Origin: Pachypanchax playfairii
Lineage: Eukaryota > Chordata > Actinopteri > Cyprinodontiformes > Aplocheilidae
NCBI GenBank assembly: GCA_006937955.1
Contig: SSNP01000124.1
Span: 1,025,918 to 1,089,917 of the forward strand
DNA: 64,000 nucleotides
Direction of reading: 5' to 3'
A program made the position numbers and the translations under genes. Positions 25,001 to 37,000 of this stretch are shown piece by piece; position 1 is the first letter of the stretch; each line of letters opens with the position of its first letter. The notes under the pieces are model-generated. The model saw only the letters and a program-made list of their open reading frames with translations. It did not search any database and was not told where the DNA came from.

Positions 25001-28000
25001 TTTGAGTGGTCTGAATGAGCGCTATACAGAACATTTACCATTTAAGTGGCACGCAATAAAAAAAACTTTCTACAACAAAAGCAAACAGACTTTTTTTGTA
25101 GCTTTTACGTGCATTATGATCATACGGAGCCCCTTGGGGGACATGGGGAGGAAACATTTTTTGGGGGTGATCCAGATTACCGTCTGGATCCAGGAATATT
25201 TTTAAGGATACAGACATAGTACTTTCTACAGTATGTCCAAGTGCTGCTTGGCGGAGGTCTGCGCTCTCTGAGTGCTTTTCTATTTTTATATTTATATGTA
25301 TGATATTGATTAAAATACCTGATCTTAAATAATCCTGATGTCACTTTTAACTGATGGGGTCAGTCTGTCACCACTAATCTCTCTATTCTGTCCATTTTTG
25401 TTACTCTGTAACCACATGGTACCTTCTCTGTGTATGTAAAACAAAAACAAAACTGATTTCATCCTCTCTGTGGATGCGCTAATACGTCAGGTTGCTTCCC
25501 CTTCCTGATCTGTTTCCTCTCATGTTTAATTAGAGTAGATTTACAGCCATCAGGGTTTTTTCTTCTGCTGAGAGTGTGCACATTTTGGTGTAGCAGAAAA
25601 AAAAAGATCTGAGAACATTTACATTGTGAAATAACAAGTTAGTATTTGTTAAATGTGAGTTATTTTCCTGCAGTTTCCTAAAGAGGAAACTAAGTTTAAT
25701 AACAACATTCAGTCCTCAGGACGCGTTTCCTCTGTTAAAACCATCAAGAAAAGAGCTGAGCATTTTTATTTTGTTGCATGTTTGTAATGACGCTATCTTT
25801 TAAAGAAGGTTTAAGACAAAAACGCAGGGATTGGATCTCAACAGTGAAACGCATCAACAAAGAGCCTCAGTCAAATCTCTCAGTGATTCATTCCTCAATA
25901 TTTAAATTTGGTTTTAGCAACTCAAAACAAAAAACTTTGAACAAGTCTATGTGACTATCTTCAGAGCTCAGAGACACCTCAGAGTGTCACAAGGAACAGA
26001 TGTGATTTATGTTGTAAGCCGGAGAAAGCTCCAGTATTGATCCTGTGGTTATTGATCTGCTGGTTAATGGAGTTTAAAGAAATGGTATGCACATTAACAC
26101 ATGCAGCCCAAGCGTAAATTAAAAATAAATCTGAGGGATTGATGTCATACAAGGACCAGATGTGCATCCATTCATTCATTCTTAATGATGCAGTCAACAG
26201 GACTGAACTTAGCGAGGCATTTGGGGTCCAGACTTTATGTGTGTGTGTGTGTGTCACTGTCTAATTAATGTGAGAATAAAACAAACAAATCCAAGAAGAA
26301 TGAACTCTGGGCTTCAGGACAAAATAGTCCCAGTTGATTTTATCTAAGGGGCACATCTGGCGAGGTAAAAATAGCCCCGACACACATATGGCCTCAACCT
26401 GATCATCACACGAAGAAAAAATAGTTCACACACACACAACCTTTCATCGCTGCACTTCCTGATCGGCTGAAAGGCTTTGATAGGATTTCCTCACCCCGAC
26501 AGCCACAGAATCACAGAAAAACCTGCTACTTGTTACCAGGTTGACCGCAGAGCACAAACCTTACACGAGGCACATCACACTATTTTTATCTGATTCATTT
26601 AAAGTGTGTTAATTTCAGATTCATCACAGTACCGTTGTAGCCGTCCTGGTTCACGTCTCCCAGCGGTGCTATAGCTGTCCCAAAGCGTCCAAACGTGTAA
26701 GTGCCGGTGAGGGCGACAGGTTGGGAGAAAGTGAGCGGAGCCAGCTGCAGGTACAGGTAAACTCTTCCCACCTCTTTGGGTTTGCTCTCCATCTCCCGCT
26801 CCATGTAGAGCGGAGCGCCAACCAGCACGTCATCAGTCCTGGGTCGAATCACAGCGGGGTTTATAGAGCAGAGACGAAAAAAGTGCAGAGCGACAGTGCG
26901 GTGCTCAACATACCCATCTCCGTTCAAGTCAGTGACAGCCACAGAGTACCCAAAATAAGAGACCATCTGAGGGACAAACAAGTAAACAACATCCTAGATT
27001 TAAACCAAAGCTGATTAATGTGAAATTTATAAATATTCTAATCCAAAATGATTCATTTAGAAACATAAAAGTTGCTTCTACCTGTTCCCCAGTGAAGTTC
27101 TGGATGAAAGTCAGATTGGTGGAGTTGATCATCACAACCTTAAACAGAAAAGACCAATTATCAGATGTAAGGCTGGTATTTCACTGGGCTGCAAAGTCTT
27201 TGAGTACAGCATTCACAGGAGTTTCTAAAATGTCTCTAAAATATTTGCGAGGGTTCCTCTCATGAGTTTTACGGCCTCTGACTTGTGCTGCTGGATTTAA
27301 TTGGTTTGAAAAATTCACAAGATTAATTTCCTTTTAAGACAATCAGAATCGTTGCTGTCACCTGTCTCAAACCCGTCCCCTGGATGTTTCTGTTCAGAAG
27401 GTGTGAAAAAAAGTGAGACAACTATGACAGGGGTTGTCGACCCGTGAAATTAAGTTGTGACTGATTGGAGACAAAAAAAGAAAAAAATAATATTACAAGA
27501 ATCTGACATTTTAAGTGCAACATTGTCAAAAAATTGCAAACAAACTAAAACATAATAAAGACATTTTGTGGCTAAATTGTGACAAGAATATTTGTACAAA
27601 TGTCACAATTTATTTAATTTTCTTACACATGTAAAATCATCTAAATGACCAATTCAGAGTGATTCCAACTTATAATAATTAGTGTATCTTCTCACAGTTT
27701 TGTCTCTTCACTAGTTGCCACCAGCTGCAGCCCACTGAGCTTCCAGCTCAATATTTAAGAGTTTTAACTTATCAGAAGCAAAGATACCCAAAACTTATAA
27801 GAATTAGACACATGAAAATTTAGAAAAATCAAATTAAAAGTGTTTTATTAAGCTGAAACCATTCTCCTCTCTCCCCGACCATCACCCCCTCTTTGTGTCT
27901 TTACCAGTTTCCCCTCTTCTTTTTTCCTTCCCCCATCCTAACCCCAGCACAGACCGACGGAGGGGAGGCTGAGAATTCCTTCATAAGAACTAAAATAACA

Positions 28001-31000
28001 ACCACATGGAGACAGCCAGGGGCTCTGCACACACACAAGCACACACACACGCACGCGCGCAGGAGGACACATGTTAACCCAGTCACTGATCACTTAGAGA
28101 AGTACTAAAGAGGAAGAGACTTTGGGAAATTTAAGGACTTTTCATACACACATACAACAAATTATCATCTTTAGCATGAAGATCCATTTGCCTTAAATTT
28201 TAAGAGTGAACCTGATTAGATCAAGTGCCATGTCGCCATCTTGGCTTTACCAACTGTGACACTCTGTTTGTCCAGGAAGGAGCATTCTGGCACCAGCTAC
28301 AGCATCCAGACATATGTCAGACTGTCACTGTGAGTGTGTGTGTGCAGTGTGGTGACTTCTGTGGTTACACTGCAGGTTAAGGGGTTGCATTTGTGTGTGT
28401 GTGTATGTGCAGGAAAGGGGTGAGTGGGGTTAGGTGGGGTCACTGCCCTCCACATGAAGCGGAAGCTGTGTGTCATTAGGGAGGGTTGACACAATCAGCC
28501 CTGGGGACAAGTTCCCATACGAAAACACACAAAAAAGCTAAAGTTTATTCAAATACAGGCGCACAAACAGTGCTGCGATTGCAATTCAGACACGTTTCAT
28601 GTAAGACTAAAATGATTTGATAACGATAAGAGGATTTCAAGTTGGCTGGTGTGTCTATTTGAATTTAAAGGTCCTATATCATACAACTTTTTGGAGCTTT
28701 TAAACATGTTGTGATGCTATTTCCTTATTCAAAAATCCACCAGAGGGGTTTTTAGGTTAATACACACATTTCTCAGTAATCCTCCTGAATCCTATGCTCT
28801 GCTGCTCCACTCTCTCCTGGAAAACGACTGACTGTAACATAGTGATGTAACAATGTTACACCAGGAAAAGCCCGACATGTCATGCTACCCCTGCAGATTA
28901 AACACACAAGCAGCGAGAGTCTGAAGAAAGGTGCACTCATTTTGTAGCATTTTACTTTCTGAAAATGTCTCAGTGAAAATGTGCATTTGATTGCTAGAGT
29001 TACAGGAATCAATTCACCATTTCTGAGGAACAGCCCAATCGCCAGAAATGGCTGGAGATTCTCTCCGGAATCCTTCTAACCAGCTACAGCATATTTATAT
29101 GTGACCGTCATTTGGCTGCTTCCTGAACCCTGTCCAAAACCAAAGCAGACTGTCGGAGAGATTAACTCTTACAGCCGGCGCAATTCCAACAATAAAGACG
29201 CCTTATGGAGTGTCCAGAGCAGTAAGTAAATAAAAATGCTAGCTACATGCTAATGATAATGTGTGCTAACCATTTATGAAGCTTTCACTTCAAATTTGCT
29301 GTCAAGAGGGCAATGCTCCACCTGATGCTCCTCCATCGTTATTGAACTGTTTACAAAGTTTTGGGGGGCGTGTCTGTTGTCCATGCTGCTTCACTCAGAT
29401 CACAAAGAAATAAGACTTTCAGCAGCTGTAGAAAATCACGGGTTGTGCTTTTCTCAATCAGTTCACCTGTTTGTCTGGTTTTATTTTGAAGTTGAAACAT
29501 GTCAAACAGTTTGATTTGATGTGTTCTGAGTGTGCAGCTGTTTACATGTTTGATAATATGCACATAAGAACTCCTATTTACTGGCCTGTACATATGTAGT
29601 TGTCATAAATAAAATAAAATCAAGACTTTTTTTTGCCTCTATAAGGAAACTTGCAATGTTCAAATTATTCCCACATATTAGGTGTCAATATTATGACAAA
29701 AGTATTGTATTACAATTTTTAACATTAAAAGTAAAATTTTACTATGAATTATTTTTGCAGATTTTTAACTATTTATTTGTTAGTATTTTGCAAATTACTA
29801 AAGAAAAACGATTTACCAGTGGAACAAAACATGTTCAAATCTCTCAACAGATTTTAATCAGTTTGCGCAACTTTGCAAAAGACAGAAATTGTCTCCACTT
29901 TGGCAGATTTTCAAAGGCTTCTCTGATATTTAAGTCTCGTTACAAAAACTGAACAGGATCCAAGAAAAAAGTCAAAGATTTACAATTTGTCCTATCGGTT
30001 CTCTGACACAGGAAAGGTTCTGATCATCCGCTTGTTTTTTCTTTTTTCTCTTAGATGAGGGAAAAAATATGTTTTCAATATAAAGATTTGACCTATATAT
30101 GAAAGGAAACATGTCCCAACACAACATCATTCTTTGTGACGGTTGACGAAGGGAACAAACTGATTTGAGGTTTTTGCTGTCAGTGGGGAAAAGTCCCACT
30201 CACTCTGTGTGATTGAAAATAACCGATAAATGTCACACTGCTTGACAGTAACGTGTTTGAACCACAGAACACTGGTTCAATCATACAACCAAAGAGTTTG
30301 CTCTCAATCTTCCAAACAACTTTGTCTAGGAAAGACAAAAATCTCACAGTGTGAAAGCAGCTTAGGGAAACCTCACAAAAGTAAATGGAGATAAATAAAA
30401 ATGGAGAACAAGATATTTTGGAGAGTTCTTTCATTATGGACCAAAAACTGATCAAGAGGTGATGGAGGTGTCTAAAGAAACCAGAATCCCCCACAGGTAT
30501 GTTTTTATATTCATTTATCCAGATATTTATTATGTCATTAGTTTCTGTTTACAGACTTTACCCTGATTGGCTGTTCTGTCCATACTTACATATCCAAAGT
30601 TCTGTGCTCCTCTCGGGACTCCGGCTATCAGTTCTGAGAAACAAGACAAACAAAGAATGACTCAGAACTGTGTGAAAAAGATGCTCCGATATGGAACGAG
30701 CTCAAACTAAGAATGTGTGAAATGCCTGAAGCGCCGACCCATCCCACAGCAGAGCGTTGCTGATTGGGTGCTCAGATTCTGCCTGAACTTTGATGGATAA
30801 CTGCAGCTCTGTGAACTTCTGGGGACGATCAGAGAGTCCCACCCAGAGAGAGCAGATAAAGCCCCCCACTTCCTGCCTTGTGGCTCTACCACCAGCCTAA
30901 TTCGTCTTTGCACAGAACTCCCAGTTACAACCAGTTCTCCAATCTGAAGAACGCTCAAAGAACAAGACCACAACAACTTTGTGTACCGCAACGCAGCACA

Positions 31001-34000
31001 TCACCGAGCATGTGTTGCCTCTTTAGGCTCACGTTAAGACTCCATGACATGTGTTGAGCCTGAGGGTGTTTGAGGCCTTTGCATGGTTGGTATGAGAGGG
31101 TATGTGAACACAAGGTCGCCCCACAGAGTTCCCACTAAATGCTGATTAGTAAAGTGGCATCGAGAAGGGTAGCGTCGAAGATGTGACGGACTGTGTGGTG
31201 ATGCCGTTTGAAGAGGAAGCAATAAACTGTGGAAAAAAATGCTGTGGTTGTGGTGTTCTGTCAGTTTTTCTGCTTTAATAAAAGAGCTGCTTTTGTGTTG
31301 AAACTGCTTGTGCTTGGATTTTATTTGTACTGCCAAAAAAGTGATGGAACAAAGTGCAGCGGCACTTTAATCTGAAGAAAACTGAAAGAAATTAAGTAAG
31401 AGGACTTGCACATTTTTTTTTTGTCGTAAATTGTACGCTTTTTCTAAACCAACTAGCACATAACATGTTAAATCAGCTGTTCAGATCTACTGAAGTCAGA
31501 CTCTGTGCAAAGATCATTAATATATTACATGTTTGAACCACCTCAGTTTTAAGTTTATTTCTGACCTGATTGACAAGTTAACGTCTAGTCATTTTGGTCT
31601 CGGGTTTAGTTGAACTACTCATTAGCTTGTCAGTCTGGTGAGAACTAAACTCTGTTTCTTCAAACTGAAGTTGCTCAAAACCAAAACCCATGTCAAGAAA
31701 ATCTGAATTATCACTTTAAAGTTGCAATCTAGAGTTTTCCCCTTTTTTAGGAGTTACGGTATGTATGATTTTTTGAAATTCCATAAAAGTGACAGTCGGA
31801 TCCGCCCCCCCCACGTCCAGTAGAGGCGCATCCAATCTTAACTGAGCGCCACCCATTATTAGCCAGTAGCGTTCTACATCTGCATAGTACACCTGTCAGT
31901 CAACCAAGCGTGTGCCTGTGCGTAACCTGAAGAACTGCAGCTGGCTGACCTTAACGAGTTGTTTACAACGCTACGCAGGCACGTGAAACCAAAACAATTA
32001 AAATAAATAAACATACAAATTGTATAAATATAACTTACTCATGAAGTGTCCATTGTGTCCAACAAAGGTGGCACGCGTTCACGTATGACAGCCAACGCTT
32101 GCTATCATTGCTTTTGTATCAGAGACTCAGAGGGGCGGGACTTAAAGGCGCAACACATTTTTCCACCTCAGCTGCGCCCTCTGACAAAAAACCTCTGGAT
32201 TTATGCTTTAATCTGTATTTTTTTCTATTCATTGCCTCCCTCATGACAATAATTTTAGAATTGGAAACAATTATGCATGACTACACTGACAGTCACGTTA
32301 GATTTAACCTCACACATATTTTAGGACCTCTTTAAACACACACTCACATGCATGGAGCAAAATCCCCTCAGAAATGTCCCACCTGAACCTTGGAACTTTG
32401 TGAGTCAACAGTGCAAACCACCAGGATTCACAGCTATATACAGTGGGGCAAAAAAGTATTTAGTCAGCCACCAATTGTGTAAGTTCTCCCACTTAAAAAG
32501 ATCAGAGAGGCCTGTAATTTTCATCATAGGTATACCTCAACTATGAGAGACAAAATGAGGAAAAAAAATCCAGAAAATCACATTGTCTGATTTTTAAAGA
32601 ATTTATTTGCAAATTATGGTGGAAAATAAGTATTTGGTCACCTACAAACAAGTAAGATTTCTGGCTTTCACAGACCTGTAACTTCTTTAAGAGGCTCCTC
32701 GGTCCTCCACTCGTTACCTGTATTAATGGCACCTGTGTGAACTCGTTATCAGTATAAAAGACACCTGTCCACAACCTCAAACAGTCACGCTCCAAACTCC
32801 ACTATGGCCAAGACCAAAGAGCTGTCAAAGGACACCAGAAACAAAATTGTAGACCTTCACCAGGCTGGGAAGACTGAATCTGCAATAGGTAAGCAGCTTG
32901 GTGTGAAGAAATCAACTGTGGGAGCAATTATTAGAAAATGGAAGACATACAAGACCACTGATAATCTCCCTCGATCTGGGGCTCCACGCAAGATCTCACC
33001 CCGTGGGGTCAAAATGATCACAAGAACGGTGAGCAAAAATCCCAGAACCACACGGAGGGACCTAGTGAATGACCTGCAGACAGCTGGGACCAAAGTAACA
33101 AAGGCTACCATCAGTAACACACTACGCCGCCAGGGACTCAAATCCTGCAGTGCCAGACGTGTCCCCCTGCTGAAGCCAGGACACGTCCAGGCCCGTCTGC
33201 GGTTTGCTAGAGAGCATTTGGATGATCCAGAAGAGGATTGGGAGAACATCATATGGTCAGATGAAACCAAAATAGAACTTTTTGGTAGAAACTCAACTTG
33301 TCGTGTTTGGAGGGGAAAGAATGCTGAGTTGGATCCAAAGAACACCATACCTACTGTAAAGCATGGGGGTGGAAACATCATGCTTTGGGGCTGTTTTTCT
33401 GCAAGGGGACCAGGACGACTGATCCGTGTAAAGGAAAGAATGAATGGGGCCATGTATCGTAAGATTTTGAGTGAAAACCTCCTTCCATCAGCAAGGGCAT
33501 TGAAAATGAGACGTGGCTGGGTCTTTCAGCATGACAATGATCCCAAACTCACCGCCCGGGCAACGAAGGAGTGGCTTCGTAAGAAGCATTTCAAGGTCCT
33601 GGAGTGGCCTAGCCAGTCTCCAGATCCTGTCTCTTATACNNNNNNNNNNTGGAGACTGGCTAGGCCACTCCAGGACCTTGAAATGCTTCTTACGAAGCCA
33701 CTCCTTCGTTGCCCGGGCGGTGAGTTTGGGATCATTGTCATGCTGAAAGACCCAGCCACGTCTCATTTTCAATGCCCTTGCTGATGGAAGGAGGTTTTCA
33801 CTCAAAATCTTACGATACATGGCCCCATTCATTCTTTCCTTTACACGGATCAGTCGTCCTGGTCCCCTTGCAGAAAAACAGCCCCAAAGCATGATGTTTC
33901 CACCCCCATGCTTTACAGTAGGTATGGTGTTCTTTGGATCCAACTCAGCATTCTTTCCCCTCCAAACACGACAAGTTGAGTTTCTACCAAAAAGTTCTAT

Positions 34001-37000
34001 TTTGGTTTCATCTGACCATATGATGTTCTCCCAATCCTCTTCTGGATCATCCAAATGCTCTCTAGCAAACCGCAGACGGGCCTGGACGTGTCCTGGCTTC
34101 AGCAGGGGGACACGTCTGGCACTGCAGGATTTGAGTCCCTGGCGGCGTAGTGTGTTACTGATGGTAGCCTTTGTTACTTTGGTCCCAGCTGTCTGCAGGT
34201 CATTCACTAGGTCCCTCCGTGTGGTTCTGGGATTTTTGCTCACCGTTCTTGTGATCATTTTGACCCCACGGGGTGAGATCTTGCGTGGAGCCCCAGATCG
34301 AGGGAGATTATCAGTGGTCTTGTATGTCTTCCATTTTCTAATAATTGCTCCCACAGTTGATTTCTTCACACCAAGCTGCTTACCTATTGCAGATTCAGTC
34401 TTCCCAGCCTGGTGAAGGTCTACAATTTTGTTTCTGGTGTCCTTTGACAGCTCTTTGGTCTTGGCCATAGTGGAGTTTGGAGCGTGACTGTTTGAGGTTG
34501 TGGACAGGTGTCTTTTATACTGATAACGAGTTCACACAGGTGCCATTAATACAGGTAACGAGTGGAGGACCGAGGAGCCTCTTAAAGAAGTTACAGGTCT
34601 GTGAAAGCCAGAAATCTTACTTGTTTGTAGGTGACCAAATACTTATTTTCCACCATAATTTGCAAATAAATTCTTTAAAAATCAGACAATGTGATTTTCT
34701 GGATTTTTTTTCCTCATTTTGTCTCTCATAGTTGAGGTATACCTATGATGAAAATTACAGGCCTCTCTGATCTTTTTAAGTGGGAGAACTTACACAATTG
34801 GTGGCTGACTAAATACTTTTTTGCCCCACTGTAAGTCCTCTGTAATTATCTGAAATACCTTCTTTCTTTATTTGAACTGTACCTGTGGGTACAGAATAGA
34901 GACCCTCCCTTTTATGTCTCTCTTTGCACCCTGTGTTTCATGTTTAGATGAGAACCTGAACCGGATCAGTCATCGTTCTAATCAGTCAAAACGGTTGGCA
35001 GGAAATCTCTTTATCAGCAGTTTCTGAAGTCCTGTCCATCAGGGGTCACGACCCAAACTGACAGGGACGGTTTTCATCACTACCCCTAACTCTAGACAGG
35101 AATGCCCACCGCTGATTGCTCACTGTATTATAAAATCTTATAAACCTTAAAACTGTATGTCTTCAACGAATTTCTTTACTTTTCTCACCTTGTTCGGAGT
35201 CTCCGGTAAACTCTCCCACCGCCACAGAGTAACCTAAAGAGAAACGACACAATGGATTTAATATGTGATATCATAAGATCATCGATAAATACTATTATGA
35301 TTAAAGTTTGTATGTGTTTAGAAGTGCGTGTTACCGAGGTAGCTGTCGTCATTTGTGTCTTCAGCAGCTCCAGTTTGTTTCTCTCCTGCAACTCGTCTCA
35401 GCACTGCCTTTAACGAGTAGCCGTTCAGTATCTCAGCTACCCCTGCTGTCATCACCTGGCCTGCACACACACACGATGATGATTGAAAGAAAACAAACTC
35501 GGAGCAGACGCTCCTAACATCTGTTCAGGGACACTGGTTTTAACCGGGACCTAAGGAAGGGGATCACTAATCGATAATGAAAAGATCTACACTAAACTGA
35601 AACTCATCATTGGTAAACGAATAGCTACAAAAATACTCCAGTGCTCCTTGAAACACTCGCTAAACTTCCAGTCCTCTCTGCTGTGAGGGTTTCAAATTAT
35701 AGGTGTGTGCACTCATAAACAACACCCTTCCTCTGCTGTTGAACACGAGGTCAAACAAACAAATGATTTTATCTGCGCTCGCCCTCAACCTTCCATAAAC
35801 CCTTCTTTATGTGTGAATGTACTGTCGGGGGGGAAAATATGCCCTCTTAACCCTCCATCCAACTCCTCTCCCAACATGCTTCGACTTTATCTCTCAGCCT
35901 AACGTTTCCACTCACCATTTTCAAACCTCCACCTGATTAATGAGGCCAACTATTAACACTGATACATTAGTCATTGCTGCTAATTCGAGAAGTTCTTTGC
36001 ACCTAATGAAAACATAGCTGTATATAAATAATAAATCAAGCTGGAGAAGATAATAGTTGTATATTAGAGGCCATAAAATCCAGGCTGAGTGCTTTTATAA
36101 ACACTTGGAGGATGTGTTTTAACTAGAGGCAGCCTGCGCTGCCATGCTGCAGCATGCAGCAGTCTATTAAGCTTTCTGTGTTGCATTTCTTAACATTCAT
36201 TTTTTTAGCAGAATGCAACATCAAGCTCTCAACAGTGAATCAAACAGTCTCTTCTTTTCAAATCGTGACGTCTTGTCAAGGGAGAGTTTGGTTATCGATA
36301 ACAACCATCTTTAAAAAAAAAAAAAACAGCTGCAGATCTTTAAAATTGGATGACATCTGCTCAAAAACACCTGGAGCCGGAGGAGTGCAGCTCCACCATG
36401 TCACACTCCAGCTACACCTACAGTATTAAGACGTCTAATCCCTCTTGTTCAGTCTGACCTGCACATACAGCAGGTCTGCTGACCTCAGCGTTGCTTTAAT
36501 CAAACAGGAGATCCATCTTCTTCTTTTTTTTGCAACAAACTCCTCTCTTCTCATTTTTCTCTTGCTCGCTGAAGCAGCATGTCTCTGTCATCACCGCTGC
36601 AACCCACCTTCACCTCCTTTCTTACCCTCTCTGTCCTTACACCTCTTTTTGCTAGCTTCTCCGTCTGTGCTTTATCAGTAGGCAAAGGGGCAGTTCCTCC
36701 ACACTCCATTACCCCCCAATCAGCTCATTATAGCACCTAAACACCCACTTCCTGTTAGACTACAGCCAGCAAGAGACATTAAGTGGAGGAGCAAAGGAGG
36801 GAAACTCTGTCTACTTGAATCACATGTCGCATTTACTGACTGTTAAACTTATAGATGTTATTTAAACTACTTAGAAATTGAATATATAAAGTTCTGAATG
36901 ATAAGAAGTAAGATCTAATCATTTAAAGCAATTTGACGAAGCGTGCTGTCAAGTGTAAAGATGGGTTCAATTTATACAATACTGGAACACACGCAGAGGA

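Larger units (their letters stand above)
21610..26632 (-). other. itga8: itga8 intron 12
   Basis: It holds a possible LINE tail, a C-rich tract at 23521-23541, a possible repeat T copy, the SINE and the repeat at 25120. Otherwise AT-rich with nothing recognised. Confidence 0.6.
27139..30589 (-). other. itga8: itga8 intron 9
   Basis: It holds repeat Z copy 1, short CA/TG tracts near 28030 and 28330-28420, and the repeat at 28668. The remainder to 30589 shows nothing recognised. Confidence 0.6.
32441..34831. mobile_element. Tc1-like DNA transposon, assembled as a palindrome around a gap
   Basis: Ends begin CAGTGGGGCAAAAAAGTATT on both sides and are flanked by TA (32439-32440 and 34832-34833), the Tc1/mariner target. 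Each arm holds the long terminal repeat, a 5' leader and the first 274 codons of transposase, facing each other. The mirror axis is exact: left position plus right position equals 67272. Ten Ns fill 33640-33649. The 3' part of a normal 1.6-kb element is missing from both arms. The locus probably contains one ordinary Tc1-like element in itga8 intron 8 that the assembler closed wrongly. Confidence 0.93.
30634..35188 (-). other. itga8: itga8 intron 8
   Basis: It carries the palindromic Tc1-like element and the GC-richer block at 31700. Its true length is unknown because of the assembly gap. Confidence 0.7.

Noticed and set aside
33627..33784. Apparent 326-residue transposase reading through the gap
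   Set aside because: The last codons are adapter sequence, Ns and the mirrored arm read antisense; the real reading stops at about codon 274.
32857..34415. 198-codon frames antisense to the transposase in each arm
   Set aside because: Shadows of the transposase; identical in both arms only because the arms are mirror copies.
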